Source: Granulicella sp.
GTDB lineage: Bacteria > Acidobacteriota > Terriglobia > Terriglobales > Acidobacteriaceae
Reading direction: 5' to 3'
DNA length: 64,000 nucleotides
Assembly: GCA_025408425.1 (NCBI GenBank)
Contig: JANXYX010000030.1
Coordinates: 1-64,000 of the forward strand
Shown: positions 1 to 10,611 of the stretch, one piece after another
How the letters are laid out: each line of letters starts with the position of its first letter
How positions within the stretch are numbered: the stretch's first letter is position 1
Position numbers and translations under genes: made by a program
Notes under the pieces: model-generated
What the model was told of the DNA's origin: nothing
What the model saw: the letters and a program-made list of their open reading frames with translations, nothing else
Database searches by the model: none

Positions 1-390
1 TAGTTGAGGAACCGTATCCGCACTCACAGTAATGGTTTCGCCGGCCGCGCCGGCCTGGAGCGCAGCTTCAACCTTGCGCGAGGTATCGGCTGATACAAGG
101 ACACCCTTGGTTTCGAAGGTCTTGAAGCCGGCCATCTCAATCTTGATGTCATAGGAATCAGGAATCAAGTGATCAGCAATGAAGTCGCCGCTGCTGTTCG
201 ATTGGATAGTAACGGATGTCCCTTTTGCAACATCCGTGACGGTTACGTTGGCGCCGGGAACCACCGCACCAGTCGTGTCGGTAACCGTTCCAAAAATGGA
301 TCCATAAACCGCCTGCCCTAGTCCCGATGGCACTAATGCCAGCAGCATAACTGCTAGAAGCGGCAATTTAAACCAAGTAGTGAATTTCAT
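1..390 (-). CDS. TonB-dependent receptor, N-terminal part (cut by window edge)
   Basis: Reading leftwards from ATG 390, the open frame runs off the window. It begins with a hydrophobic signal peptide (MKFTTWFKLPLLAVMLLALV, ending near GLGQA). A carboxypeptidase-regulatory-like beta-sandwich follows (GTVTDTTGAVVPGANVTVTD, then GDFIADHLIPDSYDIKIEMAGF). This layout is typical of the large outer-membrane TonB-dependent transporters that Acidobacteria use for oligosaccharide uptake; plug and barrel lie outside the window. A GGAGG at 400-404 sits 9 bases before ATG 390, which favours that start over the in-frame ATG at 399. The gene is divergent from the regulator at 918, so it may be co-regulated with the alpha-glucoside genes. 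Substrate is unknown. Confidence 0.85.
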   Translation of the reverse strand, partial: MKFTTWFKLPLLAVMLLALVPSGLGQAVYGSIFGTVTDTTGAVVPGANVTVTDVAKGTSVTIQSNSSGDFIADHLIPDSYDIKIEMAGFKTFETKGVLVSADTSRKVEAALQAGAAGETITVSADTVPQL

Positions 391-399
391 GATGAACAT

Positions 400-917
400 C
401 CTCCAAAGTATTGCGGTAAAGCTGTTTTATCTGTGCGCTCTTTGCTGGCTTGGCTCAGTGAATCGTCGCCTTGCGGTGTTTGCCAACGGTGCAGTCTCTT
501 AGTTCTCGGACACCTCGTACTTCAGTACGAAAAAAATGCTAGGTCTGGAACCGTGGTGAAAGGTATCCGACGTCAACCACTAATGTCAATGTTTTTTGCA
601 TGTTGATTTCCCATTTGCTTCAACAATATGACATTACATTCATGAGGGTTAGAATTGCAGAATAAGTGGTTGGACCTGCGGCGCATTGTCTTACATCCAT
701 TGTTTAAGGACAAATATCGCTAACTAAGGCGATGTAATCCATTACAGCGCACCAAAGGCACGACGATAGCAACCCAATTACTTGGAATACTTTATGTGCC
801 TGAGGTTGACCAATCGACCACCCTGCTTGCCAGAGAATATGACTGCCCGCTAAATGTCTATACTTTCAGGTATAAATTGAAGCGCGGCTTAAACAAGCGT
901 CAGGAGTTTGTAAGAGC
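400..917. other. Intergenic region between divergent genes
   Basis: About 500 bases without a convincing gene separate the receptor (leftward) from the regulator (rightward), so both promoters must lie here. The visible structure is a short inverted repeat at 515-530 (TCGTAC, loop TTCA, GTACGA) followed by an A run, and AT-rich stretches around 590-640 and 855-880. TATACT (859-864) and TATAAA (871-876) could be -10 elements for the regulator, but I see no good -35 partner. A stretch near 619-634 loosely resembles one half of the palindrome at 2143-2174. Confidence 0.5.
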
Positions 918-2096
918 ATGAAAACGATTTCCAATACTGGAATCGCTGAACGGGCAATCCCTTCCAGGGAAATCGGCGAGGCTGCACCGAAGGTAGCTCC
1001 CAAGTACCGGCAGGTGTACGAAGATCTTCTCTCCTCCATCCAGGCCGGAATCTTCCAGCCTGGAGATCGCTTGCCGAGCGAGGCCGAATTGGGCGAGCGC
1101 TATCAAACTTCTCGTATCACCATCGCTAAGGCTGTCAATGAGCTTCAGCTGCAGGGTCTCGTATCACGCCGTGCCGGATCCGGCACTCATGTACTGCTCC
1201 CTCCCGCAGCTAGCGGGCATCTATTTGGCCTCTTGATACCAGATCTGGGAAGAACAGAGATCTTTGAGCCTATATGCCATGGAATGATGCAATCTCCACT
1301 GTCGAAGCCTCATTCGTTGCTCTGGGGACACTCCATGGGGGAAGCATCCCAGCAGGAAAAGCAAGCAGAACACCTTTGTCATCAATATATTTCCCAGAAA
1401 GTCTCAGCCGTTTTCTTTGCCCCCATCGAATTCTCCCCGACAAAGGACGAGGTGAACGCTCGAATAGTAGAAGCACTGGATCGTGCTCGGATCCAGATAG
1501 TGCTGCTCGACAGATGCTTTGCCCGCTATCCGCTGCGATCTAAATATGACCTAGTGGGCATTGATAACCGCCGCGCCGGCTACCTAATCACACAACATCT
1601 TTTAGGCCATGGAATAAAACGAATTGCTTTCGTCGCAAAACCCTTCTCTGCAACCACGGTAGACGAGCGAATCGCAGGTTATCGCGAAGCGTTGATGGCA
1701 TATGGCATCAGCTTGCAGGAAGATCTAGTTCGAAAAGGTGACCCTGAGGATCCCGAATTCATAAGGAAACTTATTACGGAATGCAGGCCAGAAGGAATTG
1801 TCTGCGCCAACGACTTCACTGCGGCGAAGGTTATGGCGGGGCTTGCAAGTCAAGGAATTCAAGTGCCGGAAGAGATTCGCATTGTTGGGATCGATGACGT
1901 CAAATATGCAGGATTGCTGCCCGTTCCGTTGACGACTCAGCATCAGAATTGCGCCGACATAGGTGCAACCGCAATGACAACAATGCTGCAACGGCTTCAA
2001 AAACCGGATCTACCGACGCGCGACATCCTGCTGCAAACAAACACCGTAGTCCGTAGATCGTGTGGCACCCACCTGCCTAACCATCATCAATCGTAG
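918..2096 (+). CDS. GntR-LacI hybrid transcriptional regulator
   Basis: The protein has 392 residues. Residues about 29-94 form a GntR-type winged helix (LPSEAELGERYQTSRITIAK, then a LVSRRAGSGTHV wing). Residues about 102-385 are a LacI/periplasmic-binding-protein sugar sensor (FGLLIPDLGR, DLVGIDNRRAGYLITQHLL, VGIDDVKYAGLLPVPLTT). This is the AraR-type arrangement, in which a sugar bound by the sensor releases DNA. It lies directly before a perfect palindrome and the GH13 and trehalase genes, so it is probably their local repressor, with trehalose or another alpha-glucoside as candidate inducer. AGGAG lies 11 bases before the ATG. Family is clear; ligand and targets are inferred. Confidence 0.9.
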   Translation: MKTISNTGIAERAIPSREIGEAAPKVAPKYRQVYEDLLSSIQAGIFQPGDRLPSEAELGERYQTSRITIAKAVNELQLQGLVSRRAGSGTHVLLPPAASGHLFGLLIPDLGRTEIFEPICHGMMQSPLSKPHSLLWGHSMGEASQQEKQAEHLCHQYISQKVSAVFFAPIEFSPTKDEVNARIVEALDRARIQIVLLDRCFARYPLRSKYDLVGIDNRRAGYLITQHLLGHGIKRIAFVAKPFSATTVDERIAGYREALMAYGISLQEDLVRKGDPEDPEFIRKLITECRPEGIVCANDFTAAKVMAGLASQGIQVPEEIRIVGIDDVKYAGLLPVPLTTQHQNCADIGATAMTTMLQRLQKPDLPTRDILLQTNTVVRRSCGTHLPNHHQS

Positions 2097-2142
2097 ACCT
2101 GCTCGCGATGTCGGCGGGTGTCTTCCCAGAGTTACCGCGGGG

Positions 2143-2174
2143 TCAATCTATATTGACATGTCAATATAGATTGA
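2143..2174. promoter_or_regulatory. Perfect 32-bp palindrome, probable regulator operator
   Basis: The left half TCAATCTATATTGACA is followed at once by its exact reverse complement, giving a 32-base palindrome with no mismatch. It lies 46 bases after the stop of the GntR-LacI regulator and about 50 bases before the GH13 start, where a repressor would block transcription. The GntR-LacI regulator is the obvious ligand, since AraR-type proteins bind palindromes. Binding is inferred. Confidence 0.75.
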
Positions 2175-2178
2175 ATGA

Positions 2179-4038
<1,860 letters not shown>

Positions 4039-4052
4039 CGCCTTGAGTAAGG

Positions 4053-4093
4053 GATGGCATCAAAGGTCGCGGTCGTAGACCTCTGGTGCCATC
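4053..4093 (+). other. Long hairpin between the GH13 and trehalase genes
   Basis: GATGGCATCAAAGGTC (4053-4068) can pair with GACCTCTGGTGCCATC (4078-4093) across a 9-base loop, giving a 16-pair stem with one wobble and one mismatch. There is no U run after it, so it is not a classic terminator. It could be a processing or stability element separating expression of the two genes. Confidence 0.5.
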
Positions 4094-4142
4094 GCTCCAC
4101 AACCGAAACTGCCACGACATCTGAAGTGCACCATCAAACCTT

Positions 4143-5831
4143 TTGAGAAAATTTTCGGTGAAGAAAGTTCTTCAATATTTCGTACTTTTCATCTCCGCTG
4201 CAAGCGGCTTCGCTAGCTCAGCAGTCGCACAGTCGTCCTCCGACGAAGCTGCCGCGAACTCAAAGATTCTTGCGTATATTAGCAACGGCTGGGACACACT
4301 CTCCCGCTCTATGACTGATTGCAAGTCGCTAGTCGATCTAAAAGTGGCAACAGCGCCAGTGCTCTATTTGCCCACAGCAATGGACACACCCGCCGAGATT
4401 TCTGCAGCCCAAACACAGTGCAAAGTCGAGGTACGGCATTTACCTCGAAAGATCTCTCACATAGGCGATGTTCGCGTCGCTGAAATTCCAGTGGAAGGTC
4501 TGCTCTATCTCCCCAATAAGTATGTCGTTCCAGGTGGCAGGTTCAATGAGATGTACGGGTGGGACAGCTACTTCATCCTGCTCGGACTGATGCACGATCA
4601 CCGTATCAGTCTGGCCCGTGGCATGGTCGACAATTTCTTCTTTGAGATCGAAAACTACGGAGCGATCCTCAATGCGAATCGAACTTACTTTCTTACCCGC
4701 TCCCAGCCTCCTTTCCTCAGTTCAATGATCCGCGAGCTCTATGAACACCCCGAGGGCAAGCCTCTTTCGACAGAGTGGCTCACCAAGGCCTACGGCTATG
4801 CGCAACGCGACTATGCGCTGTGGATATCGGCAAATCACCGTGCTGGATCAACCGGCCTCGCGCGGTATAGCGATATCGGGGAAGGCCCCGTCCCGGAAAT
4901 GGCCGACGATAGTAGCTACTATCCTGACGTTATTCGTTGGCTGCTCGCCCATCCGGAAACAAAAACCGAATACCTTGTCGATGCGCCAGACGATCCCTCC
5001 CCTCAACAAGCTGCTGAACTAGCTCGAACAAGCTGTGACATCACTACCTCAAAAGTATGTGCGCGTGCTCATGTCGACGGACATCGCCTCAGCAGTGGCT
5101 ACTATCGCGGAGACCGTGCGATGCGTGAGTCCGGGTTTGATACCAGCTTCCGCTTCGGCCCATTCAGTGGAAGCACAGACCAATACGCTCCGGTCTGCCT
5201 CAATAGCCTGCTCTATAAATACGAACGCGACATGGCCCACTTCGCATCACTCCTTGGCCGCAGCGCAGAAACCAAGCAGTGGAACCGTCGGGCTGAAGCG
5301 CGCCGCCGAGCAATGAATAAATACCTCTGGAACGCCAGCCAGGGTCTGTTCTATGACTACAACTTCACCACCGGCCAGCAGTCCACCTACCGATACTTGA
5401 CGGCGTTCTATCCGCTTTGGGCAGGGCTTGCCACTCCGCAACAGGCGAAGGCGATTGAGGCACGTCTAGCTATCTTTGAGCACAACGGGGGACTTTCCAT
5501 GAGCGACTCCGCCTCAGGCACACAATGGGACTATCCCTTCGGATGGGCTCCTACAAACTGGATCGCGAGCAGCGGTCTCGCGCAATACGGATTCGTCGAT
5601 GATGCAAGCCGTGCCGCGAAAGAGTTTTCGACAACCATACTTCAGAACTTTCTACTCGATGGCACGATGCGGGAGAAATATAACGTTGTTGACGGCTCGG
5701 CTAACGTAAAGGTAGCAGCGGGCTACAAGAGCAATGTCGTCGGCTTCGGATGGACGAACGGGGTGTATCTGAAAATGCATGATCTGCTGCAGGGTTCGTC
5801 TGCACAGACTCGCACCGCTCCAGTTCCTTAG
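4143..5831 (+). CDS. treA: Periplasmic trehalase, GH37
   Basis: The enzyme hydrolyses alpha,alpha-trehalose to two glucose molecules. The protein has 562 residues, normal for the family, with an N-terminal signal peptide ending near SSAVAQ, so it is exported. Both trehalase signatures are present: PGGRFNEMYGWDSYF at 130-144 and QWDYPFGWAP at 461-470. It starts at TTG 4143 (MRKFSVKKVL), with no strong ribosome binding site. It lies 104 bases after the broken GH13 gene on the same strand, with a hairpin between, and the upstream palindrome probably controls both. The pair suggests scavenging of external trehalose and related alpha-glucosides. Confidence 0.93.
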   Translation: MRKFSVKKVLQYFVLFISAASGFASSAVAQSSSDEAAANSKILAYISNGWDTLSRSMTDCKSLVDLKVATAPVLYLPTAMDTPAEISAAQTQCKVEVRHLPRKISHIGDVRVAEIPVEGLLYLPNKYVVPGGRFNEMYGWDSYFILLGLMHDHRISLARGMVDNFFFEIENYGAILNANRTYFLTRSQPPFLSSMIRELYEHPEGKPLSTEWLTKAYGYAQRDYALWISANHRAGSTGLARYSDIGEGPVPEMADDSSYYPDVIRWLLAHPETKTEYLVDAPDDPSPQQAAELARTSCDITTSKVCARAHVDGHRLSSGYYRGDRAMRESGFDTSFRFGPFSGSTDQYAPVCLNSLLYKYERDMAHFASLLGRSAETKQWNRRAEARRRAMNKYLWNASQGLFYDYNFTTGQQSTYRYLTAFYPLWAGLATPQQAKAIEARLAIFEHNGGLSMSDSASGTQWDYPFGWAPTNWIASSGLAQYGFVDDASRAAKEFSTTILQNFLLDGTMREKYNVVDGSANVKVAAGYKSNVVGFGWTNGVYLKMHDLLQGSSAQTRTAPVP

Positions 5832-5875
5832 TCTCGCTCCCTTTTCCTCGGCATTTGAACCTTATCTCCAGACGT

Positions 5876-8401
5876 CTACCAGCGCACCGTGACCGACTGT
5901 TGTCGATAGCCGCTGCCCGAAGGAAACGAGACAATCAGCCGTTCTGAGATTCCCAGGAATGAAGGTTTCGCTTGATCAGGGCTCGTGATTGTTGCGCCTT
6001 CAGCGTGAAGCTCCAGTTTTGGCGCGTTGCGGCGGAGACCTAACTCAACGACTGAGCCTGCAGGTGCCTCAAGCTCCAATTGCAAAGTATGCGAATCCGC
6101 GCTCTCAGCCAACACTTTCATCTGCGAGGTGCGAGCACCCGGCAAAGGGAGTTCCTGAGGCACGGCAACTTCGATCATCGGCAGAGGAATGGCAACAGAT
6201 TGCCCGTCTCCTGCAGTCTTCGCTCCGCGAACAGAGCTTGTGAGATGCACTGCAGGGCCGGAGACAGATCGCAACGTGACCTGCATGCTCTGGCCTTGCC
6301 GTTTGAACTTGAGTGTGCAAACGGATGACCCAACATGCAGTCGCTGCACCTCCGCTATATCCCAGTCAGCGGGAAGATGAGGATCGAGCAGTATCGTTGC
6401 AGACTGTGCGTCGAGATCGATCCCGAAGAGTCCGCGCAGCGTCGGTGTAACCACCATCGCAGAAGACCAGAGCTGATGGCTGGTGCTCCTGCCGAAAGGC
6501 TGGAAGAAAGCGCCGGAGAGCAACTCCGTCACGGCGCCGAGATCCTGGGTGATGGTTTGCAAAGCATTCTGCATCAAGTGCGTATAGCCGGAGAGTGAAC
6601 GTCCGGTGCGATACTCCGCCATGGACGCCCAACCGGTAAACAGCGGCCATACAGACCCCTGGTGATAGCTGATGGGGTCGTACACCGGATCGTTTTCTGC
6701 AACGTCACGAAGACCCCAGTCGGTGGAGAAGTCATGCGAGGCCCAGTGACGAAAGCTGGCGCCAGACTGGCTCAGTCCAGTCCCACCATTCCACCATGCA
6801 ACCGCGGGATATATGGTCGCCGCGCGATCTACGCTGCCATCAGGGTTGCGGCTAAACGCGTAGATCTGGTTGGCCGTATCGTAGTACTCAGCCTCAATTT
6901 TTGAGCCCAGATCACTAGCGCGCTTCGCAGCACTTGCGGAGAGATCTTTGTCTCCAAGCAAGGCTTCCAACTTCGACATGGCCGCAGAACCCTGCTGATC
7001 GAGCAGAGCGAGATATATCTCCTGGTGCGGCATTCCCTTGGGCCAGCTCTCAACCCAACCCGTGCCCTGGGAATTGTCGTAGATACCATCACCATCGGAG
7101 TCATGCGTGGTCTCAAAATGCCACGCCTTCTCAACTGCCTCGCGGTTTTCGCGCAGAAAGTCTATATCTCCACTACTTCTGACGTAGTCGAGCATCGCCG
7201 TCAGAAACAAAGGGTTCGCATCGGCGGCAGCGTACATGTACGGGAGATCGCTCCAGGCAACAAACGCTGCGGCCTGGGAGTATTCATGCATCATCTTTCC
7301 GTCGCTGCGCTGTCGCTTGATCAGGAACTCCATCGCGGCCCGTGAGAGCTTGAAGTCTCCAAAACTATTAACTGCATACAGCGTGTAAAGGGTGTCCCGT
7401 CCGAAATACCAGCCGAATCCCGGGCGAGCTGAGTCTCCCGATGAGTAGTAGCCGGCCACCAGTCCAATCTCGCCAGTCGGCTGGGCTTTAGCCTTCAGCT
7501 GTTCAATCGCCACCTCAGCCCAACTGAAGTCTGCGTTCAGACCCGCATCCGGTGTTCGCAAAGTGGTCAGATCTTCCGCCATACGGGTGTACCGGACTGC
7601 ATGCAATTCATACAAACTCCGCATCGAAGTATCGAGCTTCAGGAGCTTCGCCTCGAGAAGCGCGTTAGTCGCAGTCTCGGGGGTTCGACCTACGGCCATC
7701 AGCAGAGGAAAGTACCGGTCTGTATCGATCTTCGGATCGTAGTGCAGCTTCAGTTCGAGTGGATGGACCTGCGGCTTTTCCTGATACGGCGCCATGACAC
7801 CCGGCCGTGCTCCAGGGATGGTGACAGCACCGGCGAGATTTGGGTAGTCAGTATGGAGAACGTAGAGCCCACCCACTGAGTCTTTCACCCACTCCGCCGA
7901 AGGGATGCCTTGGCCCAGCTGTGGCCACATGGGCCGCATCTCCGGGGTGAAGCTGAAGGTCAAATCCATCGCACGCGTCGAATCAATCTGAAACAAGACA
8001 ATAGCACCGGTTCCATCTTCAGCTTCTTCTGGAGCGAACATTGTCTGCTTCAAGGTAAACGCGATATGAGAGTAAGTTATGGTCGTGTGGTCGGGAAATA
8101 CCTCTACCTCACTAGCTGCTGCGTTCAAGTCGATCGGTACCGAGTAACCATCAACCTCGGCGCGAATCGTAAAGTGGCTGAGCAACTTTACGGGTAGTAC
8201 CCAAGCTTCAAAAGTTCCTTCCTGTTGACCCAGTACGACGCCACGTGCTCCGGCCACGGTAAACGGTTTGCCTGCCTCCACATGCCGCCGAATCACCAAG
8301 CCGTTTTGCTGCAATGGAAAAGGGGCAACGGAGCGAAGTGGCACATCTTGAGCAACTGCTGCCGAGCAAAAGATTCCAACAAAGAGTAGAAACAAACGCA
8401 T
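5876..8401 (-). CDS. Secreted six-hairpin glycosidase (amylo-alpha-1,6-glucosidase/GH15-like)
   Basis: The protein has 841 residues from ATG 8401, chosen because GGGAGG lies six bases upstream; the frame is open to 8416. The signal peptide is MRLFLLFVGIFCSAAVAQ. A beta-sandwich N-terminal half (to about residue 270) precedes an (alpha/alpha)6 barrel with motifs such as GWYFGRDTLYTLYAVNSFGD, KRQRSDGKMMHEYSQ, SYHQGSVWPLFTGW and a C-terminal beta-sandwich. These match glycogen-debranching and glucoamylase-like enzymes of clan GH-L and relatives. It is convergent with the trehalase gene (44 bases between stops), so it is a separate unit but belongs to the same alpha-glucoside theme. Exact substrate cannot be read from sequence. 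Confidence 0.75.
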   Translation of the reverse strand: MRLFLLFVGIFCSAAVAQDVPLRSVAPFPLQQNGLVIRRHVEAGKPFTVAGARGVVLGQQEGTFEAWVLPVKLLSHFTIRAEVDGYSVPIDLNAAASEVEVFPDHTTITYSHIAFTLKQTMFAPEEAEDGTGAIVLFQIDSTRAMDLTFSFTPEMRPMWPQLGQGIPSAEWVKDSVGGLYVLHTDYPNLAGAVTIPGARPGVMAPYQEKPQVHPLELKLHYDPKIDTDRYFPLLMAVGRTPETATNALLEAKLLKLDTSMRSLYELHAVRYTRMAEDLTTLRTPDAGLNADFSWAEVAIEQLKAKAQPTGEIGLVAGYYSSGDSARPGFGWYFGRDTLYTLYAVNSFGDFKLSRAAMEFLIKRQRSDGKMMHEYSQAAAFVAWSDLPYMYAAADANPLFLTAMLDYVRSSGDIDFLRENREAVEKAWHFETTHDSDGDGIYDNSQGTGWVESWPKGMPHQEIYLALLDQQGSAAMSKLEALLGDKDLSASAAKRASDLGSKIEAEYYDTANQIYAFSRNPDGSVDRAATIYPAVAWWNGGTGLSQSGASFRHWASHDFSTDWGLRDVAENDPVYDPISYHQGSVWPLFTGWASMAEYRTGRSLSGYTHLMQNALQTITQDLGAVTELLSGAFFQPFGRSTSHQLWSSAMVVTPTLRGLFGIDLDAQSATILLDPHLPADWDIAEVQRLHVGSSVCTLKFKRQGQSMQVTLRSVSGPAVHLTSSVRGAKTAGDGQSVAIPLPMIEVAVPQELPLPGARTSQMKVLAESADSHTLQLELEAPAGSVVELGLRRNAPKLELHAEGATITSPDQAKPSFLGISERLIVSFPSGSGYRQQSVTVRW

Positions 8402-8593
8402 CAACGCCTCCCACACAAGACGCCCAGTTTACTCGCTGTGGCGATTGAAGGTAAGCAGGCCGACGTATGATCGTCACGTCGACGCTCAATTATTTTAGTG
8501 AACGTTCCATAAACAATTCCCCCATGAAATCAGCCCGCCCGCAACGATGACTGCTTCTCGGCCCGGCCATCAATCGTTACAATCACGGGTACG

Positions 8594-10402
8594 ATGCATC
8601 ATGCCCGCTTACAATCATTGCTTCTCTTCACCATGATTGGTGCGGCGCAAGCTACATCCCACTCCCAAACAAAAAGCACCACCACGCACCGTCCCACGCC
8701 TTCACCGCAGATTCAGTCTGCCGATGCGGCATTTCGTGCGGGATACGCTGCATTTCAGCGCAACGACCTTCAATCTGCTCACGTGGAGTTTGCCAAGGCA
8801 GTGCGGCTAGCCCCAGGTGTTGCCGCAGCACACAGCGCGTTCGGTGCCGTACTGCTGGCGGAAGGAGATGGGCATGCCGCAGCAGCCGAGCTAGAGACCG
8901 CGCAGAAGTTGAATCCATCGGATCCACAGACGCGAACAAATCTTGCGATGGCATACTTTCAACTTCGTGAATATTCGAGGGCGGCCTCCGAGTTTCAGTC
9001 GCTGCGCCAGCTCTCCGTGGCCGCAGGGGAGCCTCTGAGCCCAGAGGCTGCTGTTGCTTACGCGACTGCCTTGAATGCGACAGGGCAAAAAGGCGAAGCG
9101 CAGCAGCAGCTTGAACTTGCGCTTCACAACTTCCCACAAAATGCTGTACTGCACGATGCGCTGGGCACGTTGCTTGCGCAACAGGAGCGGTACGACGAAG
9201 CCACCGCACACTTCCAGAGCGCCATCTCTGCGGATCCCAATATGGCTGCGGCGCACTATCATCTCGGCTCGGTGCTGCTTAACCAGCACAACGCCGCGGA
9301 AGCTGTAAATGAACTTGATCGAGCCAAATCGTTGGACAAGGAGAATCCCGCCTACTCAATTCAGCTTGGACGCGCTCTGACCGCCGCTGGGAGAGAGGGC
9401 GATGCGGTTGCAACGCTGCGGCAGGCGGTCCTTCACGATCCGTCCTCCACCGACGCACAGTACGAACTGGCTTTTGCCTTGCAGGCGGCAGGCAACCCGA
9501 AAGAATCCATCCCACTCTTCGAAAAGGTGCTGCGTGCTCGCCCACAGAACGCAGCCGTGCTCACCAATCTGGGGCTGGCGCTGGTACAAATAGGCGATGC
9601 CAAGGGAGCCATCCCTTTGTATCTGCGCGCGTTGAAGGTAAATCCAAACAGCGCGACGCTTCGTGAAGACCTGGGCGTCGCGTACCTGCAGCAGAGCGAT
9701 CTCGACCATGCGATTGAACAGTTCCACGCTGGTCTCGAGTTGGAGCACGACAATCCGCAACTGCACTACGATCTCGGGCTCGCATTCAAGCTCAAGGACA
9801 ACCTGACGGCAGCGGTACCTGAATTCCTTCGATCTGCGGAGTTGGACGGCAATCTGCCCGACCCCCCATACACGCTTGGCATCCTCTACATGCAGCAGGG
9901 CAACTTCGCCGAGGCCCAGACGCAACTTGAAAAAGCCACTGCGCTCAACCCACATAACGGCGCTGCATGGGAGGCACTCGGCAACGTCTACAAACAATCG
10001 GATCAGCCGGAGAAGGCTATGGCGGCGCTGCGGCAGGCCATCTCACTCCTACCCAATCAGCCGAGTCCGCATATCAGCCTCGCCGCAATCCTGGCTCAGC
10101 GAGGAGAGACAACAGCAGCAACTGCAGAGCGAAAGATAGCTGCGGACTTGAGCAGAGTGGCCGTTAGCAGGCAGCGCGCAGACTTCGCTTTGGACAGCGG
10201 AAGGCTGCTCCTGAAGCGCGGCCAACTATCAGAGGCGATCGCGCAGCTAGAGGCAGCCGTTACTGCTGACCCCAACTACGCGGAACCGCATCTCGTACTG
10301 GCGGAGGCACTGGCACGCCAGGGACGAAGCGCAGAAGCGGCAGTGCAGCGACAGCAGGCTGCGAAGCTCGCGCCACCATCAAGTTCATTGACGCACCAAT
10401 GA
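8594..10402 (+). CDS. Secreted tetratricopeptide-repeat protein
   Basis: The protein has 602 residues and an N-terminal signal peptide (MHHARLQSLLLFTMIGAAQA). The rest is almost entirely 34-residue TPR units, roughly a dozen or more. Typical examples are AHYHLGSVLLNQHNAAEAVN and TNLGLALVQIGDAKGAIPLY. TPR arrays are protein-binding scaffolds; no catalytic domain is seen. It is followed by two CRTAC1-family genes on the same strand, and TPR plus ASPIC/UnbV combinations recur in Acidobacteria. It may therefore be a periplasmic partner of those proteins. Confidence 0.85.
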   Translation: MHHARLQSLLLFTMIGAAQATSHSQTKSTTTHRPTPSPQIQSADAAFRAGYAAFQRNDLQSAHVEFAKAVRLAPGVAAAHSAFGAVLLAEGDGHAAAAELETAQKLNPSDPQTRTNLAMAYFQLREYSRAASEFQSLRQLSVAAGEPLSPEAAVAYATALNATGQKGEAQQQLELALHNFPQNAVLHDALGTLLAQQERYDEATAHFQSAISADPNMAAAHYHLGSVLLNQHNAAEAVNELDRAKSLDKENPAYSIQLGRALTAAGREGDAVATLRQAVLHDPSSTDAQYELAFALQAAGNPKESIPLFEKVLRARPQNAAVLTNLGLALVQIGDAKGAIPLYLRALKVNPNSATLREDLGVAYLQQSDLDHAIEQFHAGLELEHDNPQLHYDLGLAFKLKDNLTAAVPEFLRSAELDGNLPDPPYTLGILYMQQGNFAEAQTQLEKATALNPHNGAAWEALGNVYKQSDQPEKAMAALRQAISLLPNQPSPHISLAAILAQRGETTAATAERKIAADLSRVAVSRQRADFALDSGRLLLKRGQLSEAIAQLEAAVTADPNYAEPHLVLAEALARQGRSAEAAVQRQQAAKLAPPSSSLTHQ

Positions 10403-10611
10403 AAACCATTTTCATTTGTGGTAGTTAGACAGCTCGCCCGAAGTTTTTGCAATCTGCATTCGATAGATTGCCTGCACACTTCCGCTTCTCTATACTCAGG
10501 CGTCGCCGTCTTTCAGTGCCAGACGTTGCCGGATGATATTGTCATAGCATTTCTCCCGAGCGATACTCGTTCGTGAGCTGATGTCGTCCCGCAGCACCAG
10601 GGAGTCACCTT

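Noticed and set aside
10399..10415. ATGAAAA-CCA-TTTTCAT hairpin after the TPR gene as a terminator
   Set aside because: The stem is short and AT-rich, overlaps the stop codon and has no T run after it.
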